A DNA stretch of 64,000 nucleotides from Phycicoccus sonneratiae. Its GTDB lineage: Bacteria; Actinomycetota; Actinomycetes; Actinomycetales; Dermatophilaceae. Where the stretch lies: positions 1-64,000 of the forward strand of contig NZ_JAFDVD010000022.1 of NCBI RefSeq assembly GCF_016887965.1. The letters are read 5' to 3'. Positions 32,279-40,153 of this stretch are shown piece by piece. The first letter of the stretch is position 1; every line of letters begins with the position of its first letter. A program made the position numbers and the translations under genes. The notes under the pieces are model-generated. The model was not told the DNA's origin. It saw only the letters and a list, made by a program, of their open reading frames with translations, and ran no database searches.

Positions 32279-32578
32279 TCACTTCTTGTCGACGATGGTC
32301 GGGAGGATGTTCTCGAAGCTCACGGCCTTCCCGAAGCCGCTCGCGACGATGAGGACGAGGCCGAGGACCACCCCGCCCGCGACGACGAGGATGAGCAGGC
32401 CGGCGAGCGCCCGCCCGAGCGGCGTGTAGTGCGGGGCGGTGTCGCCGTCGGCCGGGGTCGCGCCGATGGTCAGGAGCCGCATCGCGAGGGCGTAGACGAC
32501 GGGCAGGCCGGCGCCGAAGACGAGGCCGGCGCCGAGGACCTTGCCGGCCCCCTCGAGGGCGAGCGTCAGGCTGTTCAT
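32279..32578 (-). CDS. Small membrane protein of the pit operon
   Basis: A 99-aa protein with two hydrophobic segments (about residues 15-35 and 52-76) separated by a polar loop, ending in Asp-Lys-Lys. GAGAGGA precedes ATG 32578. It corresponds in position and size to Rv0544c, between pit and DUF3349. It may be an accessory subunit of the transporter; no motif proves this. Confidence 0.75.
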   Translation of the reverse strand: MNSLTLALEGAGKVLGAGLVFGAGLPVVYALAMRLLTIGATPADGDTAPHYTPLGRALAGLLILVVAGGVVLGLVLIVASGFGKAVSFENILPTIVDKK

Positions 32579-32595
32579 GGTGTCGGTCCTCTCCG

Positions 32596-33828
32596 TCAGC
32601 GGGTCGGGGTCTTGGTGGGGGCGGCGCTCTGCTCGGGGCTGCCGGCGGCCGGCGCACCCCAGTCGTCGGTGACGTTGTGCGCGCCGACGTGCTGCAGCCG
32701 CGAGCGGCGGTACATCCACCCGGACGCGGCACAGAGGATGGCGAAGACGAGCAGTGCGCCCGCGACCCCGCCGAGGGTGTGGCCGATCCACCACATGACC
32801 GCACCCATGCCGGCGGCGATGGGGAAGGTCAGCGCCCAGGCGACGACCATCCGGCCGGCGGTCGCCCACCGGACGTGGGTGCCACGGCCGAGGCCGCCGC
32901 CGAGCACCGAGCCGGTGGCGACGTGGGTCGTCGAGAGCGCGAAGCCGAGGTGGCTCGAGGCGAGGAGGACCGCGGCCGTCGCGCCGTCGCTCGACAGGCC
33001 CTGGCGCGGGGTGATGTCGACCAGGCCCTTGCCGAGCGTGCGGATGATCCGCCACCCGCCGATGTACGTGCCCAGGGCGATGGCCAGCGCGGCGCTGATC
33101 TTGACCCAGATCGGCACGGCGTCGGTGCGGTCCCAGTGGCCGCTCGCGATGAGCGCGAGGGTCATGACGCCCATCGTCTTCTGGGCGTCGTTCGTGCCGT
33201 GGGCGATGGACACGAGCGACGCGCTGCCGATCTGGCCCCAGCGGAAGTACCGCTCCTCGAGCCGGTGCATCACCGAGTTCGTCAGCTTGTGCACGAGCCA
33301 GCAGCCGACGAACGCGACGGCCATCGCGACGACCGGCGAGAGCAGCGAGGGCAGGAGGATCTTGCCGACGACGCCGTCGAGCTTCGTGCCGTCGCCGGTC
33401 CACTTGACGCCCGCGAAGCCCAGGCCCGCGGCGCCGGCGCCGGTGAGGCCGCCGAGCAGCGCGTGCGACGAGCTGGACGGCAGGCCGAGGAGCCAGGTCG
33501 CGAGGTTCCAGACGATCCCGCCGACGAGGCCGGCGAGGACGATGAGCAGGAGGGCCTGCCCGCCGCCGGTCAGCAGCTCGGGGCGTGGCGCCCCAGACTT
33601 GTCCTGGATCTTGATGACGGCGTTCGACACGGTGAGCGCGACCTCGACGGAGAGGAAGGCCCCGACGAGGTTGAGGACGGCGGAGAGGCCGACCGCCACC
33701 TTGGGCGCGAGGGCCCCGGTGGAGATCGAGGCCGCCATCGCGTTGGCCGTGTCGTGGAAGCCGTTCGTGAAGTCGAAGGCCAGTGCCGTCACGATGACGA
33801 GCACGAGGATGATGGTCGCTGCGTCCAC
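32596..33828 (-). CDS. pit: Inorganic phosphate transporter, PiT family
   Basis: A protein of about 410 aa with roughly ten membrane segments. Phe-Asp-Phe-Thr-Asn-Gly-Phe-His-Asp-Thr-Ala-Asn-Ala-Met near residue 17 and Ala-His-Gly-Thr-Asn-Asp-Ala-Gln-Lys near residue 208 are the two PiT signature repeats. It imports metal-phosphate with protons. The frame is open to 33885, but that GTG lies inside the PHO box, and GTG 33828 begins just before TM1 as in homologues; GTG 33852 is also possible. It heads a three-gene operon likely induced by phosphate limitation. Confidence 0.9.
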   Translation of the reverse strand: MDAATIILVLVIVTALAFDFTNGFHDTANAMAASISTGALAPKVAVGLSAVLNLVGAFLSVEVALTVSNAVIKIQDKSGAPRPELLTGGGQALLLIVLAGLVGGIVWNLATWLLGLPSSSSHALLGGLTGAGAAGLGFAGVKWTGDGTKLDGVVGKILLPSLLSPVVAMAVAFVGCWLVHKLTNSVMHRLEERYFRWGQIGSASLVSIAHGTNDAQKTMGVMTLALIASGHWDRTDAVPIWVKISAALAIALGTYIGGWRIIRTLGKGLVDITPRQGLSSDGATAAVLLASSHLGFALSTTHVATGSVLGGGLGRGTHVRWATAGRMVVAWALTFPIAAGMGAVMWWIGHTLGGVAGALLVFAILCAASGWMYRRSRLQHVGAHNVTDDWGAPAAGSPEQSAAPTKTPTR

Positions 33829-33879
33829 GAGGCACCAGTGTGGGGTGGACACGGCGGCTTCACCAAGGTGGGGGGTGCC

Positions 33880-33901
33880 GTTCACCCGTTGTTCACCTTC
33901 G
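33880..33901. promoter_or_regulatory. PHO box (PhoP-binding direct repeat)
   Basis: GTTCACC-CGTT-GTTCACC-TTCG is two 11-base direct repeats matching the streptomycete PhoP box unit GTTCACC-N4. It lies 52 bases upstream of the proposed pit start. CTTCACC at 33858-33864 is a weaker extra unit. The repeat is seen; PhoP control is inferred from known Streptomyces PHO boxes. Confidence 0.65.
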
Positions 33902-33950
33902 CGCGGGGCGCCCGGTGCCCACGGGGCGGGTGGGCTGACACGATGGCGCG

Positions 33951-34415
33951 ATGAGCGACCTGGACTGGAGCACGCCGGACGGACTCGCGGCGATCGGGGA
34001 GCACCTCGCGGCCCGGATCGAGGGATGGCGCGAGCCGGTCGCCCACGCGGTGGGGCTCTCGCCGGCCACCTCCTCGCCGGAGTGGGACTTCCGGCACGTC
34101 AACGCGCCGGGGGAGCGGCACCGGCTGCCGGCCGTCGTGCTCGCGACGATCCTCGGCCACGACGGCTCGACGGCCACCCTGGCGCTCTCGCGGGGCGACC
34201 TCGCCGCGGCGGTCGAGTCGCTCGCCCCCGCCGAGGCGTGCACCGAGCGCGAGCACCCCAACCTCGCCGCGTGGCGGGAGGTGCTCCACGAGCTCGACGG
34301 CAACCCGGCCCGGGAGGCGGTCGCCGTCTTCGTCGCGGACCTCGAGGACCCCGTCGCCTCCGAGGCCGACGCCTCGCTGCGCGTGCACCTGGGCGGCGCG
34401 ACCCCCGAGCTCTGA
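33951..34415 (+). CDS. Hypothetical protein, 154 aa
   Basis: A soluble acidic protein with no signal peptide or membrane segment. Residues 35-65 (Gly-Leu-Ser-Pro-Ala-Thr ... His-Val-Asn-Ala-Pro-Gly-Glu-Arg-His-Arg-Leu-Pro-Ala) and a long helical C-terminal half rich in Ala and Glu are the visible features. CACGAT lies six bases before the ATG and may be a weak leaderless -10. Family not recognised. It diverges from the pit operon, so its promoter shares the PHO-box region. Confidence 0.65.
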   Translation: MSDLDWSTPDGLAAIGEHLAARIEGWREPVAHAVGLSPATSSPEWDFRHVNAPGERHRLPAVVLATILGHDGSTATLALSRGDLAAAVESLAPAEACTEREHPNLAAWREVLHELDGNPAREAVAVFVADLEDPVASEADASLRVHLGGATPEL

Positions 34416-34427
34416 GCACCCGAACGA

Positions 34428-34455
34428 CAACAATCGACACATTCGTCGATTGTTG
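34428..34455. promoter_or_regulatory. Operator-like dyad 1 of the mannoside operon
   Basis: CAACAATCGAC-N6-GTCGATTGTTG has perfect 11-base arms. It contains GACACATTCGTCGAT (34436-34450), repeated exactly at 34492-34506. Such long dyads upstream of sugar ABC operons are typical of LacI/ROK-type regulators; no such regulator gene is in the window. Confidence 0.6.
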
Positions 34456-34481
34456 GACGGCCGGTGGACGGGTCCGGGAGC

Positions 34482-34516
34482 GACGACACGTGACACATTC
34501 GTCGATGGATGTCGTC
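34482..34516. promoter_or_regulatory. Operator-like dyad 2 of the mannoside operon
   Basis: A second exact copy of the 15-base core GACACATTCGTCGAT is flanked by GACGACA and TGTCGTC. The cores are 56 bases apart. The rest of the 246-base gap before the binding-protein gene has no other clear signal. Confidence 0.55.
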
Positions 34517-34661
34517 CGCGGCCCCGTCGGCGGTGTGAAAAACATGCGCAGGAGACGTCATCGGCGGACTTTTCTGTGCAAGGGTCGTCGGCGAGCGGGC
34601 ACAGCGGCGTGACCCGCACCGGCGCCCGGCGCCGGTACCTCGTCCAGGAGGGGGACCCCCG

Positions 34662-36092
34662 ATGACGCGTCCGTCCGTCGTGGCCCGGCTCGCGCTGTGC
34701 GGCCTGGCCACCAGTGCCCTGCTGTCCGGCTGCGTCGGCGCCAAGGAGGCCGGCGACGCCGCCGACCCGAGCGCCAACGCCGACGCCAAGGACGTCACGC
34801 TGGTCGTCAGCGCCAACGACGTCAAGGGCGGCAAGAACGCCGCCGAGGCGGCCTGGATCGAGGACGAGGTCATCCCGGCCTTCGTCGCCCAGCAGAAGGC
34901 CAAGGGCGTCACCGCGAAGGTCACGTTCAACGGCGCCGGCGTCGAGGACGAGCAGTACAAGACCAAGCTCGAGCTCAACCTGCGCACCGGCAGCGGCTCC
35001 GACGTCTTCGCCGCCGACGGCATCTGGCTCGGCGAGCTCGCCGCCGCCGGGTACGTCAAGCCGCTCGACGACGTCGTCGGCGACGCCGCGAAGGACTGGG
35101 ACGGCTGGGACCAGATCTCCGAGGCCGTCCAGGCCAACCTCTCCTTCAAGGACCAGCGCTACGGCATCCCCAACGGCACCGACGGCCGGGTCCTCTACGT
35201 CAACAAGACCCTCTTCGCCAAGGCCGGGCTCCCTGCCGACTGGCAGCCGACGTCGTGGGACGAGGTCCTCGACGCCGCCCGCGCCCTGAAGAAGCTCGAC
35301 GGCGTCACGCCGCTGCAGGTTAACGCCGGCGTCCCGATGGGCGAGGCGACGACGGCGCAGGGCTTCCTCCCGCTGCTCGCCGGCACCGGGGCGCCGCTCT
35401 ACGACGAGGCCAAGGGGACCTGGCAGGGCGCGACCCCCGGCGTCACCGACGTCCTCGACTTCTACCGGCAGGTCTACGGCGAGGGCCTCGGCGACCCCCG
35501 GATGCAGCAGGACAAGGCCGGTCGCGACCAGTCCTTCGCCGAGTTCGCGCAGAACAAGATCGGCATCCTCGCCGAGGGCGACTACTTCTGGCGCTCGGTC
35601 ATCTGCCCGAGCGAGGAGGACTGCGGCGCCACCTCCATGAAGAACCGCGATGAGGTCGTCGGCTGGGCCAAGATCCCGGCGAAGCAGCCCGGCACCGGCG
35701 TCGGCGGCCAGGACTTCGTCAGCGTCTCCGGCGGGGCCGGCTGGATGCTCAGCCCGAAGACGAAGTACCCGCAGCAGGCCTGGGAGCTCATGGCGCTGAT
35801 GTCCTCGAAGGAGATGCAGGAGAAGCTCAGCGAGGCCCAGATCCGGGTGTCCGCCCGGGCCGACGTCAACGCCGAGACGCTGGAGAACGACCCGCTGCTG
35901 TCCTTCATCAGTGAGCAGGTGCTGCCCATCACCACCTACCGGCCGTCCGACGAGGCCTACAACGAGGTCTCGCTCGCCATCCAGCAGGCGACGGCCGACG
36001 TCGTCTCCGGGAAGAGCCCGCAGGAGGCGGCGGCCACCTACGCGAAGTCCCTGACCGAGGCCGTCGGTGCCGAGCACGTCGCCGGCGGCTGA
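34662..36092 (+). CDS. Sugar ABC transporter substrate-binding lipoprotein
   Basis: A 476-aa family 1 extracellular solute-binding protein. Lipobox Leu-Leu-Ser-Gly-Cys puts the lipidated Cys near residue 24. Leu-Arg-Thr-Gly-Ser-Gly-Ser-Asp-Val-Phe-Ala near 109 and Tyr-Gly-Ile-Pro-Asn-Gly-Thr-Asp near 167 are typical of oligosaccharide binders. GGAGG precedes ATG 34662. Two permeases, an ATPase, a PHP protein and an alpha-mannosidase follow, so the likely ligand is a mannose-containing oligosaccharide. Confidence 0.9.
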   Translation: MTRPSVVARLALCGLATSALLSGCVGAKEAGDAADPSANADAKDVTLVVSANDVKGGKNAAEAAWIEDEVIPAFVAQQKAKGVTAKVTFNGAGVEDEQYKTKLELNLRTGSGSDVFAADGIWLGELAAAGYVKPLDDVVGDAAKDWDGWDQISEAVQANLSFKDQRYGIPNGTDGRVLYVNKTLFAKAGLPADWQPTSWDEVLDAARALKKLDGVTPLQVNAGVPMGEATTAQGFLPLLAGTGAPLYDEAKGTWQGATPGVTDVLDFYRQVYGEGLGDPRMQQDKAGRDQSFAEFAQNKIGILAEGDYFWRSVICPSEEDCGATSMKNRDEVVGWAKIPAKQPGTGVGGQDFVSVSGGAGWMLSPKTKYPQQAWELMALMSSKEMQEKLSEAQIRVSARADVNAETLENDPLLSFISEQVLPITTYRPSDEAYNEVSLAIQQATADVVSGKSPQEAAATYAKSLTEAVGAEHVAGG

Positions 36093-36969
36093 GCGCGACG
36101 TCGCGGGGCTGGGGCGCGCCCGGGCCCTCGGGTTCGTCGCGCCGGCCCTGGTCGTCATCGGGGTCTTCCTCGTCTTCCCCGCGGTCTGGACCCTCTACCT
36201 CGGCCTGCTCGACTACTCGCTGACCGGCGCCGGCGCGCAGGCCCCGACCTTCGTCGGCCTCGGCAACTACACCGAGGCGCTCGGCGACCCCGCGTTCACC
36301 CGCTCGCTCGGGCTGACGCTGGTGTACGTCGGCGGCTCGGCGGTCCTCGGCCAGAACGTCCTCGGCTTCGCGCTCGCCTGGCGGCTGCGTGGCGCGGGGA
36401 AGGTCGTCCGCTCCGGTCTCACCGTGCTCGTCCTCCTCGCGTGGATCCTCCCCGGCTCGGTCGTCGCCTTCCTCTGGCAGGCGCTGCTCGACCGCCGCGG
36501 CGGCACCCTCAACGCGCTGCTCGGCACGACCGACCAGGCGTGGGTCCTCGACCACCCGATGTGGGTCATCGTCGTCTTCAACATCTGGCGCGGGACGGCG
36601 TTCTCGATGCTGCTCTACACGGCCGCGCTGTCGTCGGTGCCGCGCTCGCACCTCGAGGTGGCCCGGATGTCCGGGGCGAGCGGCTGGCAGCAGCTGCGCG
36701 ACGTCGTGCTGCCGACCGTGCGGCGGCACGTCCTGACGAACACCCTGCTCATCACCTTGTGGACGTTCAACGACTTCTCGCCGTACCTGCTGACCGGCGG
36801 CGGGCCGAACGGGGCGAGCGAGATCCTCCCGGTCTACGTCTACCGCGAGGCGATCATCGGCGGCCACCTCGGCTACGGCTCGGCCATCTCCCTCCTGCTG
36901 CTCCTCGCCAACCTCGTCATCGCGGTGTTCTACCTCCGGGTGCTGCGCGGCCGGACGGAGGCGACGTGA
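36067..36969 (+). CDS. ABC sugar permease (MalF/UgpA type)
   Basis: A 300-aa inner membrane subunit with about six transmembrane segments. The EAA loop that contacts the ATPase is Glu-Val-Ala-Arg-Met-Ser-Gly-Ala-Ser-Gly-Trp-Gln-Gln-Leu near residue 197. GTG 36067 lies 26 bases inside the end of the binding-protein gene, with GAGG upstream. Confidence 0.9.
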   Translation: MPSTSPAAERDVAGLGRARALGFVAPALVVIGVFLVFPAVWTLYLGLLDYSLTGAGAQAPTFVGLGNYTEALGDPAFTRSLGLTLVYVGGSAVLGQNVLGFALAWRLRGAGKVVRSGLTVLVLLAWILPGSVVAFLWQALLDRRGGTLNALLGTTDQAWVLDHPMWVIVVFNIWRGTAFSMLLYTAALSSVPRSHLEVARMSGASGWQQLRDVVLPTVRRHVLTNTLLITLWTFNDFSPYLLTGGGPNGASEILPVYVYREAIIGGHLGYGSAISLLLLLANLVIAVFYLRVLRGRTEAT

Positions 36970-37793
36970 ACCCCGTCGTGCGCACGCTGCTCAGCCGGGT
37001 CGGCGGGTACGTCGGCGCCTGCCTGCTCGTCGTGTTCTTCGCGCTGCCGCTGCTCTGGCTCGTGCTCACCCCGTTCACGCCGAACCCCACGTACCGGGCC
37101 TCGCTCTCGGGCGTCACGCTCGACAACTTCCGCGCGCTCGTCGACAACCCGCAGGTCTGGCCCTCGATCCGCAACAGCCTCGTGCTCGCCGGCGGGTCGG
37201 CGCTGCTCGTCGTCGCCCTCGCGGCCCTCGCGGCGTACGCGCTGAGCCGGGTGCGCGTGCCCGGGCGCGACCAGCTGCTCTACGCGCTGCTCCTGCTGTC
37301 CTCCATCGTCACCGGGACCGCGGCGATGGTGCCCCTGTTCCTCATGCTCTTCCAGCTCGGCCTCATCGACCGGCAGGTGGGCGTGGTCCTCGTCCTCACC
37401 GGCGGGCTGCTGCCGGCGGCCGTGTTCATGCTCAAGGACTTCGTCGACTCCGTGCCCCGCTCCTACGAGGAGTCGGCCCGCGTCTTCGGCGCCAAGCCGA
37501 ACCAGGTGCTGCGGCACGTCGTGCTGCCGGTCATCCGACCGGGGATGGCGACCGTCGGCGTCTGGGCCCTCGTGCAGGTGTGGGGCAACTTCCTCGTCCC
37601 GTACGTGCTCCTCGCCAACCCGTCGAAGCAGCCGGCGGCCGTCGTCATGTACACGTTCTACGACGCCGGCGGCCAGCCCGACTTCGCCCTCATCTCGACC
37701 TTCGCGCTCGTGTACTCGGTGCCGGTGGTCCTGCTCTACCTCGTCGTCAACCGCCGCTACGGCTTCGCGTTCCAGGGAGGGATCAAGGGCTGA
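36966..37793 (+). CDS. ABC sugar permease (MalG/UgpE type)
   Basis: A 275-aa membrane subunit with six transmembrane segments. The EAA motif is Glu-Glu-Ser-Ala-Arg-Val-Phe-Gly-Ala-Lys-Pro near residue 168. GTG 36966 overlaps the stop of the first permease by four bases (GTGA). Confidence 0.9.
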   Translation: MNPVVRTLLSRVGGYVGACLLVVFFALPLLWLVLTPFTPNPTYRASLSGVTLDNFRALVDNPQVWPSIRNSLVLAGGSALLVVALAALAAYALSRVRVPGRDQLLYALLLLSSIVTGTAAMVPLFLMLFQLGLIDRQVGVVLVLTGGLLPAAVFMLKDFVDSVPRSYEESARVFGAKPNQVLRHVVLPVIRPGMATVGVWALVQVWGNFLVPYVLLANPSKQPAAVVMYTFYDAGGQPDFALISTFALVYSVPVVLLYLVVNRRYGFAFQGGIKG

Positions 37794-38893
37794 TGGCCAC
37801 CGTCGAGCTCACCGACCTCGTCACCCAGTACCCCAACGGCGTCCGCGGCGTCGACGGGGTCGACCTCGCCATCGCCGACGGCGAGTTCTTCGCGCTGCTC
37901 GGGCCGTCCGGCTGCGGCAAGACGACCCTGCTGCGCACCCTCGCCGGGCTCGAGGGCGCGACGGAGGGCCGCGTGCGCATCGGCGAGCGCGACGTCACCG
38001 CCCTCGAGCCGGGGGAGCGGGACGTCGCGATGGTCTTCCAGGACTACGCGCTCTTCCCGCACATGACGGTGTCCGAGAACATCGCCTACCCCCTGCGCAT
38101 CCAGAAGGTGGCGCGCGGCGAGCGCGAGGAGCGGGCCCGCGAGAGCGCCGACCCGCTGAGCCTCGGCGCGCTGCTCGAGCGCCGGCCGGCGCAGCTGTCC
38201 GGCGGCCAGCAGCAGCGGGTGGCGCTCGCCCGGGCCATCGCCTGCCACCCGCAGGTCTTCCTCTTCGACGAGCCGCTGTCCAACCTCGACGCCCGGCTGC
38301 GGCTCGAGGCGCGCACCTTCCTCAAGCAGCTCCAGCGCCGGCTCGGGGTGACGACCGTCTTCGTCACGCACGACCAGGCCGAGGCGCTCGCGATGTCGGA
38401 CCGGATGGCGGTGATGGAGGCCGGCCGCATCCGCCAGGTCGGCACGCCGCGCGAGGTGTTCCAGCGGCCGGCCAGCCTCTTCGTCGCGAACTTCATCGGG
38501 GCGACGCCGATGAACCTGCTCGAGGGCGCCGTGCGGGGCGGGCGCATCGACCTCGGCGGGGTCTCCGTGCCCCTGCCCGCGGGCCACTCCGGCCTCGGGG
38601 ACGGCGAGCGCGTCGTCTGGGGCGTGCGGCCCGAGTACGTCGCCACCGCCGGGGACGGCGTGCCGGCCGACGAGGTGGTCGAGGGCGAGGTCTCCGCCGT
38701 CGAGAACCTCGGGGTGACCGTGCTCGTGACGGTCGCCGTCGGGGGTCGCGACGGGGAAGAGGGGGTCGAGGTGCGCGCCGTGCTGCCCGAGGACGACGAG
38801 CCGGAGGTGGGCGCGCGGCTGCGGCTGCACCCGCAGACGGCGCGCGTCCTGCTCTACCGGGCCGACGACGACGGGGCGCTGGTCGAGCCGTGA
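37793..38893 (+). CDS. ABC transporter ATP-binding protein (MalK/UgpC-like)
   Basis: A 366-aa ATPase. Walker A is Gly-Pro-Ser-Gly-Cys-Gly-Lys-Thr-Thr near residue 38, the signature Leu-Ser-Gly-Gly-Gln-Gln-Gln-Arg near 134, Walker B Val-Phe-Leu-Phe-Asp-Glu-Pro near 155 and the His-switch Thr-His-Asp near 191. The C-terminal 120 residues form a TOBE-like regulatory domain. A dedicated ATPase is notable because many actinobacterial sugar importers share one MsiK. TGATG overlap with the permease. Confidence 0.92.
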   Translation: MATVELTDLVTQYPNGVRGVDGVDLAIADGEFFALLGPSGCGKTTLLRTLAGLEGATEGRVRIGERDVTALEPGERDVAMVFQDYALFPHMTVSENIAYPLRIQKVARGEREERARESADPLSLGALLERRPAQLSGGQQQRVALARAIACHPQVFLFDEPLSNLDARLRLEARTFLKQLQRRLGVTTVFVTHDQAEALAMSDRMAVMEAGRIRQVGTPREVFQRPASLFVANFIGATPMNLLEGAVRGGRIDLGGVSVPLPAGHSGLGDGERVVWGVRPEYVATAGDGVPADEVVEGEVSAVENLGVTVLVTVAVGGRDGEEGVEVRAVLPEDDEPEVGARLRLHPQTARVLLYRADDDGALVEP

Positions 38894-40113
38894 GCCCCGC
38901 GCGCGAGGTCGGCCCGGGCCGCTGGCGCGGGCGGTGGACCCCCGAGGACCGCGCGGCCTCGGTGTGGCCGACGCTACCGTTCGAGGTCGGTGACGGGTGC
39001 CCCGGCCTGCGGGTCACGCTCGAGCACGACCGGTCACACGGGTCGTCCGGCGTCGTCGACCTCGGTCTCGTCGACCCGCTCGGCTGGCGCGGCTGGTCCG
39101 GCGGGGCGCGCTCCGTGCTCGAGGTCGCCCCGCGCGGTGCGACCCCCGGCTACCTCGACCGCGGCCTGCCCCCCGGCACCTGGGAGGTCGTCCTCGGCCT
39201 GCACCGCCTGCCGCCCGAGGGCCTGGAGGTCGAGGTCACCGTCGAGCAGGTCGTCGTCGAGCCGCCGCCGCAGGCCCCGCCCGGTCCGCCCACCGAGCGC
39301 CCGCCGCGCCGCCGGCTGCCCGCCCCCGCGGGGCTGCGCTGGCTGGCCACCGACCTGCACGCGCACTCGGTGCACAGCGACGGCGTGCTCACCCTCGACG
39401 CGCTCGCGGCCCTCGCGGTGTCGCAGGGCCTCGACGCCCTCTGGGTCACCGATCACAACACCGTCAGTCACCACCCCCACCTCGAGGAGGTCGGGGCGCG
39501 GCACGGCATCCGGCTGCTCCCGGGCCAGGAGGTGACGACCGCCGACGGCCACGCCAACGCCCTCGGCGACGTCGGGTGGGTGGACTTCCGGCGCCCGGCC
39601 CGGGAGTGGGCGGACCACGCCCGCGGGGCCGGCGGGCTGCTGTCGCTCAACCACCCGGTCGCCGGCGACTGCGCCTGGCGCGACCCGGGCGGCCCGCTCG
39701 GCGGCCCGCCCGACCTCGCCGAGGTGTGGCACGGGCCGTGGGCCGACCCGACCCACGGCGGCCCGCTCGCGTGGTGGGCCGCGGCCGGGCAGCCGGTGCC
39801 GGTCGGTGGCAGCGACGTGCACGACCCGCGCGAGCAGCTGCCCGGCACCCCGACGACCTGGGTCCTCACCGAGGACGACGACGTCCTCGGCGGGCTGGCC
39901 GCCGGACGGACCGCGGTCTCGGCGGGGACGGCCGCACCCGTCCTGCTGCGGCTCGGGGACGAGCTGCACACCCTCGGCGCCGACGGCACCCAGCTCGTCT
40001 GCGCCGACGGGCGCCGCACGCCGGTGCGCGGTGACAGGGTCGTCGTCACCGGGCACGACGGCCCGCACCTCCTCGAGCGCGACGACCGCACGCTCGTCGC
40101 CCTCTCGTCCTGA
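38890..40113 (+). CDS. PHP domain (CehA/McbA-type) metallohydrolase
   Basis: A 407-aa protein. Residues 1-130 look like a beta-rich accessory domain, and a Pro-rich linker precedes the PHP domain. Metal-site motifs are Asp-Leu-His-Ala-His-Ser at 155-160, Thr-Asp-His-Asn-Thr near 187, Leu-Asn-His-Pro near 254 and Gly-Gly-Ser-Asp-Val-His near 310. PHP enzymes hydrolyse phosphoesters. Its start overlaps the ATPase stop (GTGA), so it belongs to the mannoside operon and may dephosphorylate or cleave a phosphodiester in the imported glycan. There is no signal peptide. Confidence 0.85.
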   Translation: MSPAREVGPGRWRGRWTPEDRAASVWPTLPFEVGDGCPGLRVTLEHDRSHGSSGVVDLGLVDPLGWRGWSGGARSVLEVAPRGATPGYLDRGLPPGTWEVVLGLHRLPPEGLEVEVTVEQVVVEPPPQAPPGPPTERPPRRRLPAPAGLRWLATDLHAHSVHSDGVLTLDALAALAVSQGLDALWVTDHNTVSHHPHLEEVGARHGIRLLPGQEVTTADGHANALGDVGWVDFRRPAREWADHARGAGGLLSLNHPVAGDCAWRDPGGPLGGPPDLAEVWHGPWADPTHGGPLAWWAAAGQPVPVGGSDVHDPREQLPGTPTTWVLTEDDDVLGGLAAGRTAVSAGTAAPVLLRLGDELHTLGADGTQLVCADGRRTPVRGDRVVVTGHDGPHLLERDDRTLVALSS

Positions 40114-40153
40114 CCCCGCCCGTCCACCCCGACCCCCGCCCCCGGAGGACCCC

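Noticed and set aside
33829-33885. Upstream GTG (33885) as the start of the phosphate transporter
   Set aside because: It would translate through the PHO box and add residues not expected before the first PiT membrane helix.
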